In this document: piece by piece, positions 1 through 7,374 of the stretch
Position numbering within the stretch: position 1 is the first letter of the stretch
How the letters are laid out: each line of letters opens with the position of its first letter
NCBI RefSeq assembly: GCF_020144665.1
Contig: NZ_JAAHBQ010000163.1
Location: 62,001-126,000, forward strand
Source: Oscillatoria salina IIICB1
GTDB lineage: Bacteria > Cyanobacteriota > Cyanobacteriia > Cyanobacteriales > SIO1D9
Direction: 5' to 3'
Length of the DNA: 64,000 nt
Program-made: the position numbers and the translations under genes
The notes under the pieces: model-generated
Seen by the model: the letters and a program-made list of their open reading frames with translations, nothing else
Databases searched by the model: none
Told to the model about the DNA's origin: nothing

Positions 1-1
1 T

Positions 2-2878
2 GATAAATGGCCGATTATTCCTCTCGAAGGTGACTATCGCGACTCTACTATCTTTCTCAGAGTTTACGCTGGCGAAGCTCCTTTACTACCCTTTGGTTTC
101 TCTGGTAGTCCAACCGTAGGCTCTCAATCAGATTTAATTAAAAAATTAATTATTAAAGATATCGATCGCCTAATTTTAGGTTGGTTATTTATCTTTTGTG
201 GTTTGTTTCCTTTATTGATTACAATATTTAAGCAAGTAGACAAAATTTATATTTCTTTTGGCTTATTAGCTATAACTATTGGCATTTATACTGTCACCGA
301 TACCGAATTTTTGCTGCTAGTTTTTGATTATCCTGGTTTTTGGAAATTTTTGCACTATGCTTCATTTCACTTAGCACCAGCCGAGGTTTGTATCTTCTTT
401 GAAAACATTTTTGGTAAGGGCTACAAATCCATTATTCGTCGCTTGTGGCAAATTGATTTAGTTTATGCTACGATTGCGATTGTTTTAGTGGGAATTGGTT
501 TATTTCCTTGGAGTTACTCGTTTTTTTTCACCCAGTTTTTTGCTGTCAGTGCTGCCATAATCATGATGATAATTGCAGCCAAAACTGATTTTCAAGATAA
601 CCAGGAAGCAAAATTATTTACCACAGGTTTTTCAGTTTTTTTGCTCTCAGTAATTCACGACATCCTGATTTACATCAATTTAGTATTTTTCTGGAATTTA
701 ACTTTATATTATTGGGGAATGCTCATTTTCATCCTCTTTTTAGCATTCATCCTCGAACGTCGCTTCACCAAAACGCGCCAGCATTTGCAAGCTAATGCAA
801 TTGAATTAAAAGCCAAAAACGAAGCTTTGCAAAAAATGGATAAATTAAAAGATGAATTTTTAGCTAACACTTCTCACGAATTGCGAACTCCTTTAAATGG
901 TATTATTGGTATTGCTGAATCCTTATTAGATGGGGCAACGGGACAGTTATCTGAATCAACTAAATACAATCTTTCTTTAATTATTTCCAGTGGAAAAAGA
1001 TTAACGCAACTAGTAAACGATTTGCTTGACTTTTCCCGCTTGCGCCATCAAAATATTATCTTGCAAATTAAACCAATTGGGATGTGCGAAATTGCTGATG
1101 TAGTTTTAACCGTTTCTCAACATTTAATTGCGGATAAAAAGATAGAATTGATTAACAGCATATCTCCAGAAGTGCCGCCAGTAGACGCAGATGAAAATCG
1201 AGTTCAACAAATACTTTATAACTTGGTTGGTAATGCTATTAAATTTACAGAAAGCGGTAAAATTGAAGTTTCTGCACGAGTCAATGAGCCATTTTTAATT
1301 ATCAGTGTTAGCGATCCGGGAATTGGGATTCCAGCAAACAAATTAGAGCGGATTTTTACGGCTTTTGAACAAGGTGATGGTTCAATTTCTCGACAATACG
1401 GCGGTACGGGTTTGGGTTTGGCTGTAACTAAAAAATTAGTTGAATTACACGGAGGTGAAATTAAAGTAAAATCTACTCTCGGTAAAGGTTCAATATTTTC
1501 TTTTAGTTTACCTTTATCTGCTGACACAACCGCATTACAATTTTTCCAAGCAGCAGATTACCCACAAATAGCTAAATTACAAGCAATAGATTCACCGCAA
1601 GTTACCGAAGACACAAAAATAACTGTTTCTCTAAAATCTTCTCCAGAGGGAGAATTCAAAGTTTTAATTGTTGATGACGAACCAGTTAATCGTCAGGTAC
1701 TTATCAACCATCTTTCTTTGCAAAATTACGCAGTAACTCAAACAGCTAGTGGTGTCGAAGCCCTAAATTTAATTAATAATGGCTATCAACCCGATCTGAT
1801 TTTATTAGATGTGATGATGCCGAGAATGACGGGTTATGCTTTTTGTCAAGTAATTCGTCAAAGTTATACAGCCGCAGAATTGCCGATAGTTTTGTTAACA
1901 GCAAAAAATCAAGTTAGCGATTTGGTTGAGGGTTTTGATTCTGGTGCAAATGATTATTTAACTAAACCAATTGCTAAGCATGAATTGTTAGCGAGAATAA
2001 AAACTCATATTCAATTATCGAAGATTAATTTAGCTTATGGTCGCTTTGTGCCTCGCGAGTTCCTAAAATTTTTAGAGCGAGAAAGTATTATTGATGTACA
2101 ATTGGGGGATCAAGTACAAAAAACAATGACAGTTCTCTTTTCTGATATTCGCTCGTTTACGACTATTTCCGAGAGTATGTCACCAAAGCAGAACTTTGAC
2201 TTTCTCAATGCTTATCTCAGTAGGGTCTGTCCGGTAATTCGATCGCATCGCGGTTTTATCGATAAGTACATTGGCGATGCGGTGATGGCGCTTTTTCCCG
2301 ATAGTCCCGACGATGCGCTGCAAGCGGCGATTGATATGCAAAGACAGGTAACGCTGTATAATTCTCAGAGTTATGCTCAAGGCTATCCCGCTATTTCGAT
2401 CGGTATTGGCTTGCATACAGGTAATTTGATGCTCGGTACAATTGGGGAAAAAGAGCGCATGGAAAGTACGGTAATTTCCGATGCTGTCAATTTGGCTTCT
2501 CGCTTGGAGGGTTTGACCAAGACTTATGGTGCTAAGATAGTCGTCAGCGATCGCACTTTATTTACACTCCCAAATCTCCAAGAATATAGCTATCGCTTTT
2601 TAGGTAGAGTTAGAGTGAAAGGAAAAAGAGCGCCTGTAGCTGTGTTTGAGGTTTTTGATAGCGATCTTCCATCTCTCAAACAGTTAAAATTGCAAACTCG
2701 TCCGGATTTTGAACAAGCAGTAGTGCTTTTTCATCAAGAAAATTATCCTGAAGCTACAGAAAAGTTTCAGAAACTGTTAGCAGCAAATCCTCAAGATCGC
2801 GCAGTTGCTTTTTATCTGGAACGCTGCGAAAAGGTTTTCCGATCTAAAATGTCAGGGGGATGGGATAGTGCAGGTTAA
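2..2878 (+). CDS. Hybrid sensor kinase-response regulator-adenylate cyclase (5' end outside window)
   Basis: The reading frame is open to the left edge, so the N-terminus is missing; a TTG at 203 is not a credible start because similar coding sequence precedes it. The order seen is the end of a 7TMR-DISM extracellular domain, about six hydrophobic helices (7TM-DISM), a coiled linker, HisKA (SHELRTP, His225 counting from 203), HATPase_c (DPGIGIP, GGTGLGL), a REC domain (Asp536), a class III cyclase domain and a TPR-like tail. Cyclase metal aspartates are Asp648 and Asp692. Lys688 and Thr756 sit at the positions that select ATP in CyaC-type cyclases, so cAMP is the expected product. It resembles cyanobacterial CyaC in logic but has a 7TM input instead of cytosolic sensors. 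It lies just upstream of the phototaxis genes, in the same direction. The activating signal is unknown. Confidence 0.9.
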   Translation, partial: DKWPIIPLEGDYRDSTIFLRVYAGEAPLLPFGFSGSPTVGSQSDLIKKLIIKDIDRLILGWLFIFCGLFPLLITIFKQVDKIYISFGLLAITIGIYTVTDTEFLLLVFDYPGFWKFLHYASFHLAPAEVCIFFENIFGKGYKSIIRRLWQIDLVYATIAIVLVGIGLFPWSYSFFFTQFFAVSAAIIMMIIAAKTDFQDNQEAKLFTTGFSVFLLSVIHDILIYINLVFFWNLTLYYWGMLIFILFLAFILERRFTKTRQHLQANAIELKAKNEALQKMDKLKDEFLANTSHELRTPLNGIIGIAESLLDGATGQLSESTKYNLSLIISSGKRLTQLVNDLLDFSRLRHQNIILQIKPIGMCEIADVVLTVSQHLIADKKIELINSISPEVPPVDADENRVQQILYNLVGNAIKFTESGKIEVSARVNEPFLIISVSDPGIGIPANKLERIFTAFEQGDGSISRQYGGTGLGLAVTKKLVELHGGEIKVKSTLGKGSIFSFSLPLSADTTALQFFQAADYPQIAKLQAIDSPQVTEDTKITVSLKSSPEGEFKVLIVDDEPVNRQVLINHLSLQNYAVTQTASGVEALNLINNGYQPDLILLDVMMPRMTGYAFCQVIRQSYTAAELPIVLLTAKNQVSDLVEGFDSGANDYLTKPIAKHELLARIKTHIQLSKINLAYGRFVPREFLKFLERESIIDVQLGDQVQKTMTVLFSDIRSFTTISESMSPKQNFDFLNAYLSRVCPVIRSHRGFIDKYIGDAVMALFPDSPDDALQAAIDMQRQVTLYNSQSYAQGYPAISIGIGLHTGNLMLGTIGEKERMESTVISDAVNLASRLEGLTKTYGAKIVVSDRTLFTLPNLQEYSYRFLGRVRVKGKRAPVAVFEVFDSDLPSLKQLKLQTRPDFEQAVVLFHQENYPEATEKFQKLLAANPQDRAVAFYLERCEKVFRSKMSGGWDSAG

Positions 2879-2984
2879 AGTATGCTCTTGCTCTTTCTCT
2901 AGCTGAAAACTACAAAAATCTTGATTTGTTTTGCAGTCAGTGATTTTTTACCCCGTAATATTTATTAAAGTTCTTCTCTTGATG

Positions 2985-3359
2985 ATGAAAACTGTTTTAG
3001 TGGTTGAAGATAGCTTAACCGATCGCCAATTTCTCAGTGGCTATTTACAAGATGCTGGTTTTGTTGTAGTTAATACTTCTAGTGTCGAAGAAGCTCAAGA
3101 AAAATTAGCCCAAAAAAAACCAGATCTAATTTTTCTCGACGTGATTCTTCCCGGTGCGAGTGGTTTTGAATTTTGTCGCGAATTAAAAACTAATCCGGAT
3201 ACTAGTAAAATTCCCGTAGTTATTTGCTCGACGAAAAATACTGATGTTGACAAAATGTGGGGCAATATGCTGGGAGCAAATGCTTATTTGACTAAACCGA
3301 TCGATCCTGATGAAATTAAGCAAACTCTCAAGCAATTGATCGGGTCAGAAAACAAGTAG
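2985..3359 (+). CDS. CheY/PixH-like single-domain response regulator
   Basis: A stand-alone receiver domain of about 124 residues. The acidic pocket is VVEDS near the N-terminus, the phosphoacceptor is Asp52 in IFLDVILPG, and a conserved Lys lies in YLTKPID near the C-terminus. A TTG 54 bases upstream would add a hydrophobic tail unlike CheY proteins; I prefer one of the two adjacent ATGs (2982 or 2985). In the Synechocystis pix and Nostoc ptx loci a CheY-like protein of this kind is encoded beside PATAN-REC, CheW, MCP and CheA genes, as here. It probably accepts phosphate from the hybrid CheA at 11176-14565. No output domain is present, so it must act by protein binding. Confidence 0.88.
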   Translation: MKTVLVVEDSLTDRQFLSGYLQDAGFVVVNTSSVEEAQEKLAQKKPDLIFLDVILPGASGFEFCRELKTNPDTSKIPVVICSTKNTDVDKMWGNMLGANAYLTKPIDPDEIKQTLKQLIGSENK

Positions 3360-3721
3360 CTGTATCGAGCGAAGAACAGTTACCAGTTAGCAGCTCGCGT
3401 AGCCGCATTTACCAGTTTAGCCTCCCTTCTTGGCGATCTCCGTTGTCCTGAATCGCCAATACCTAGTTCATCTAAACTTTATCAAAGCTTGACGCAAAAT
3501 TTATTTGTGAGATTTTCTGTCATTAATCTCCGTAAGTTCCGCAATTTTGCTTAGGCTTAAATCGGAAAATAACCGGAGTAACTAAAAAGACAAAAAAAAT
3601 ATTAAGAATAGTTAAAAATTGACAAGTAGTAACAAGAAAAAATATAATTAAGAATATAAAAATAAACTCAAAGCAAGCTATGTGCTTAATTCTTTTTTAC
3701 AAAAGTTAAATAATCAAATCA
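3360..3721. other. Intergenic region upstream of PATAN-REC gene
   Basis: This stretch of about 360 bases holds no credible gene. The right half is very AT-rich with several TATA-like runs (about 3590-3680) and probably contains the promoter of the downstream PATAN-REC gene, but I cannot fix a -10/-35 pair. The left half contains a short stretch resembling the CAGTTACCAGTTAGCAG type of intergenic repeat. Confidence 0.4.
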
Positions 3722-4984
3722 ATGCAAACAGTAATGACAGCAACATCTTCAGTTGCGCCTAATTGTCTCAGAGCGCATCTTACCCCTTACAGCGAAAATC
3801 AATTTACTGGCAGAGTAGATATTAACTCCTCAACGGGCAAAAAATGGAGCATCTATCTGCACTATGGTCGTGTGGTTTGGGCGGGTGGTGGAACTCATCC
3901 GACGAGACGGTGGCGCAGACAAGTAGCGCTACACTGTCCTCAAATTGCTGTTAATAGCATCGGTTTGCGACAAACAGATAAGTATGAATGCTGCTATTAT
4001 CATGTACTGACGTTGTTAGCTTTGCGGCAAAAACTATCAGTGGAGCAAATCGTTGCGATTATTGAAGGTACGGCAACGGAAATTTTGTTTGATATTCTCC
4101 AAAGTATCGAATTAGCTGGTAGGAAATCAGCAGAGGATGAATTTAGGCAAAACCCACCAAACCAAGCAGCCATTAGGGTAGAAGTGGAAGCTCAATTGAG
4201 TAGGCGTCCCTCCAAGCATAGCATTTTACCTCCTAATTGCTTACTGGAAATGCCAAAATTATTGACTCAAGCCGAGGAACTTTGGGAAACTTGGCGGAGA
4301 GCAAATTTAACTAACTACTCGCCTAACCATGCTCCAAGTTTACAACAACCAGAGTTACTGGAAAAGCAAACCAGTAAAAGTGTTTACAAAAATCTTGTTG
4401 CCTTGGTCAATGGTAAACGTAGCCTGAGAGACTTAGCAGTGTTCCTCAAACAAGATTTAGTGGTAGTGACGAAGTCTCTTTATCCTTACCTAGAACAAAA
4501 CGCGATCGCCTTGGTAGAAATACCAGATATGCCTGGTGAGTGCGTTGTGAAAAGTGAACCTCCGGCAACTACGAAATCAAAAGCCTCAACGCCAAAGCTT
4601 TTAATCGCTTGCATCGACGACAGTCCCCAAATTTGTCAAACTTTAGAAGAAATTGTCACAGCAGCAAACTATCGTTTTGTCGGTATTACTGAACCAGTTC
4701 AAGCTTTACCAATGTTGCTGAAACACAAGCCAGATTTCATCTTTTTAGATTTAGTGATGCCGATCGCTAACGGTTACGAAATCTGCGCTCAAATTCGTCG
4801 GGTTTCCGCTTTTCAAGAAGTTCCTGTCATTATCCTCACCAGTCATGATGGAGTAGTGGATCGCGTGCGAGCTAAAATGGTTGGTGCTTCTGATTTTCTG
4901 ACCAAACCTATCGATCCTACCAAACTCCTAGCAACTATTCGCAAGCATCAACTTGCCTCAAGAAGTCATTCTAAAGCGGTTTGA
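3722..4984 (+). CDS. PATAN-domain response regulator (PixG/PatA-like)
   Basis: A 420-residue protein with an N-terminal PATAN/DUF4388 domain (about 1-270; conserved FTGRVDI, WSIYLHYGRVVWA, RRWRRQ) and a C-terminal REC domain (about 295-415). The phosphoacceptor is Asp343 in FLDLVMP; the Lys is in FLTKPID. PatA, PixG and TaxP1 share this reversed order, with the receiver at the C-terminus. Such proteins act downstream of CheA-like kinases in type IV pilus phototaxis and, in Anabaena PatA, in heterocyst patterning. The next gene on the opposite strand is a paralogue, and the two coding regions overlap tail to tail by 14 bases. I expect it to be the output regulator of the adjacent chemotaxis-type system. 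Confidence 0.9.
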   Translation: MQTVMTATSSVAPNCLRAHLTPYSENQFTGRVDINSSTGKKWSIYLHYGRVVWAGGGTHPTRRWRRQVALHCPQIAVNSIGLRQTDKYECCYYHVLTLLALRQKLSVEQIVAIIEGTATEILFDILQSIELAGRKSAEDEFRQNPPNQAAIRVEVEAQLSRRPSKHSILPPNCLLEMPKLLTQAEELWETWRRANLTNYSPNHAPSLQQPELLEKQTSKSVYKNLVALVNGKRSLRDLAVFLKQDLVVVTKSLYPYLEQNAIALVEIPDMPGECVVKSEPPATTKSKASTPKLLIACIDDSPQICQTLEEIVTAANYRFVGITEPVQALPMLLKHKPDFIFLDLVMPIANGYEICAQIRRVSAFQEVPVIILTSHDGVVDRVRAKMVGASDFLTKPIDPTKLLATIRKHQLASRSHSKAV

Positions 4985-6221
4985 TCTCGAAGTTTTCTAA
5001 GGCAGTAAGTATCTTGTGAGGATCGATCGGCTTACTGATAAAACTGGAAGCTCCCACCAACTTCGAGCGAACGCGATCGATAATCCCATCCTGACCGGTG
5101 ATAATAATTATTGGTACTTCTTGGAAACTTCCCACTCGACGAATCTGAGTGCAAATTTCATAGCCATTAGCCACGGGCATGACTAAATCTAAGAAAATAG
5201 CATCAGGTTTGTGTTTTAAGATATTTGGTAACGCTTGCACTGGATCGTTGAGGGCAAGAAAGCGATAACCAGCTTGACGAAGGATCTTTCCCATTATCCG
5301 GCAAACTGCGGGACTGTCGTCAACACAGGCAACTAATGGTGAATTTGAGGTAGACGATAGTATTTGTGGGGTTTCGGGAAGAATGAATTTGGGACGAGGT
5401 AAGTCAGGTATGGTTGCCAGTCCGATCGCGCCAGAGCGAAGATAAGGCAGTAGCGAGAGTGTTAAAGTGCGCAAATCTTGCTTCAGGATCGAAGCTAAAT
5501 CCCGCAAAGTTCGCTTACCATCGATCGCCGTGGTTAAATTAGCGTAAACCTTATTACTTACTTGTTTTTGCAGTATTTCTGGTTTGTCGATCGTTGGTGC
5601 TAAATTGGGGTAACAATTGTTCAAACCCATCAGCGACCATTTTTCCCAAGCATTCTCTACCAGTGTTAAAGCAGATTCTACTTCTAACATCCATGAGGGC
5701 GGCAAAATCCCTGTATTTGAGGGACGTACTCCTGCTTGGATTTTAATCTGAAAAGTTGCTGCTGTTACTTCCCCAGGCAAAATGTTTGGTAGAGAATTGA
5801 AGTGGCGATCGCCACTCTCACTATCTCCATTTTCTGGGGACACTTCGATACTCTGGAAAATATCAAACAAAACTTCAGTGACAATACCACGGATAACTGC
5901 GATTAGGGATCTTTGGTCAATTTCTTCGCGCTTTACCCAAAGCATCATTAAGTGATAATCCCAGCATTCAAACTCGTCTGTGTGACGTAAGCTAATATTA
6001 TTAACTTTTTTCTGAGGACAACAACGAGCCAACTGCCGCCGCCAACGTCTAACTGGATGGACTCCACCTGTTGCCCAAGCCAAGCGCCCGAAACTTAAGT
6101 ATAAACTCCATTTCTGCTTTGTTTGGTTTTCAATGTCTAGCCTGCCTGTATACTGCTTATTGGCGCAGGCTGTTAGTTGGGAGCAGAATTTCTTGCAGGT
6201 AGGTGACTCAGCGATCGTCAT
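4971..6221 (-). CDS. PATAN-domain response regulator, paralogue of the preceding gene
   Basis: This 416-residue PATAN-REC protein is clearly related along its whole length to the one encoded at 3722-4984 (shared RRWRRQ, FLDLVMP.ANGYEIC, KPIDP). Its phosphoacceptor is Asp345. It is transcribed towards its paralogue and away from the CheW gene, so it shares the region 6222-6734 with the cheW-MCP-cheA genes as a divergent promoter region. The pair may provide two outputs or opposing outputs (for example the two pilus poles, or positive versus negative phototaxis); that is inference. A small difference is SFISKPID in place of the usual LTKP near the end. Confidence 0.9.
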   Translation of the reverse strand: MTIAESPTCKKFCSQLTACANKQYTGRLDIENQTKQKWSLYLSFGRLAWATGGVHPVRRWRRQLARCCPQKKVNNISLRHTDEFECWDYHLMMLWVKREEIDQRSLIAVIRGIVTEVLFDIFQSIEVSPENGDSESGDRHFNSLPNILPGEVTAATFQIKIQAGVRPSNTGILPPSWMLEVESALTLVENAWEKWSLMGLNNCYPNLAPTIDKPEILQKQVSNKVYANLTTAIDGKRTLRDLASILKQDLRTLTLSLLPYLRSGAIGLATIPDLPRPKFILPETPQILSSTSNSPLVACVDDSPAVCRIMGKILRQAGYRFLALNDPVQALPNILKHKPDAIFLDLVMPVANGYEICTQIRRVGSFQEVPIIIITGQDGIIDRVRSKLVGASSFISKPIDPHKILTALENFEIKPL

Positions 6222-6734
6222 CTTGACTTTTTAGCCCTAGTTTTGATCGAACTTTTGCTCTATTCAGTGCTAATAATAGCTAAATAACTAAATTTTACTC
6301 ACCAAGCCTCTGAAAAGGCACTAGCTAGATAAAATTAGCTCTTTACATTAGTTTACATTAAAATCCTTTTTGCTTTAAAGTTTGTGAGCTTTTTTGTTGA
6401 AACCAGTTAAATAAATGTAATACCACCAATCCCCAAATTTGGCTTGTCCTGGCACAGGGATTTTGCTAGACTGGCTGCTCATAAGAGTTTACTGCTCTTG
6501 TCGGTGGAGCGATCGCTACGACAACAGTTCAAGTAGTTAGTTTCACGCGTGTCAATTGTTCGTCTAGTTTATGAAAATTTGTTGAAAAAATCTTGCCAAA
6601 CACTAACCACTCGTTTGACTTTACCGAAACTTAACACAAAAACTGCTGCAAAAATAATAAAATTAAAATTAACACGCAAAAGCAACAATTGCCTAGTAAA
6701 ACTTACCTAAATTACTGGCTGTTAACAGGGAAAA
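6222..6734. promoter_or_regulatory. Divergent intergenic region between PATAN-REC and cheW
   Basis: A gap of about 510 bases with no credible gene, separating two divergently transcribed signalling genes. It is AT-rich at both ends, carries one HIP1 octamer (near 6511-6518), and must hold promoters for both directions. I could not assign exact promoter elements or a regulator site. Confidence 0.4.
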
Positions 6735-7259
6735 ATGAAACAAGAACGAGCGCCAAACCTAGAAATCATCAACAGTTTTGAAGGACTGTTTGCCGAGGTG
6801 GCACCCCCAACTGTCAGAGAAAAGTTTTTAAGCTTTTACCTGACGAAAGAGGATACAGCCTTACTGCCTTTGAAAGAAATTGCTGGGGTGACAAAAATTT
6901 CAATGGGAGAAATCTTACCAGTACCGGATTTACCTAGTAGCATTCTCGGTATTTGTAACTGGCGTGGAGAAATGTTGCCATTATTAGATCTTGCAGCCGA
7001 GTTGGGGTTTAACTCGCCAATTAATCAAGGTAAAATTTGGGAAACGACACTCTTCATTGTGCTAGAGGTTGATAAGCGAATTTTGGGACTGGTAGTTGCA
7101 GATATTAACGATCTTGAATTACACGATATCTCAGCAATTCAGTCTCCACCTGCGGGTTTGTTTCCCGGACAAATATTACCATTACTCCAAGGATATTTAC
7201 CAGAATCGCGAACGATGGTGTTAAAGGCAGCAAAGATAATTGAACGAGTAAGCAAGTAA
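6735..7259 (+). CDS. CheW-like adaptor (PixI-like)
   Basis: A 174-residue CheW-domain protein. Typical features are the opening strand around FLSFYL, the conserved VPDLPSSILGICNWRGEML region that contacts CheA and the receptor, and the closing LPLLQGYLP segment. CheW proteins couple a methyl-accepting receptor to a CheA kinase. It sits 115 bases upstream of the GAF-repeat receptor gene on the same strand, the order pixI-pixJ-pixL also used in Synechocystis. A second CheW is encoded downstream of CheA. The ATG at 6735 follows an AGGGAAAA stretch that could serve as a weak ribosome binding site. Confidence 0.88.
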   Translation: MKQERAPNLEIINSFEGLFAEVAPPTVREKFLSFYLTKEDTALLPLKEIAGVTKISMGEILPVPDLPSSILGICNWRGEMLPLLDLAAELGFNSPINQGKIWETTLFIVLEVDKRILGLVVADINDLELHDISAIQSPPAGLFPGQILPLLQGYLPESRTMVLKAAKIIERVSK

Positions 7260-7374
7260 AAATTAAAAAGTCTAGCTCGGTGAGATCGAGCAGTAAAATT
7301 GGGGAACACTAAGGAAAAGAACCTCAAAGGAAAAAATAACTTTCATTTCTTAACTAAAATCGGGACTAAAAAAG

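Noticed and set aside
203-2878. TTG at 203 as start of the kinase-cyclase gene
   Set aside because: The frame is open and protein-like to the left window edge (end of a 7TMR-DISM domain), so the true start lies outside.
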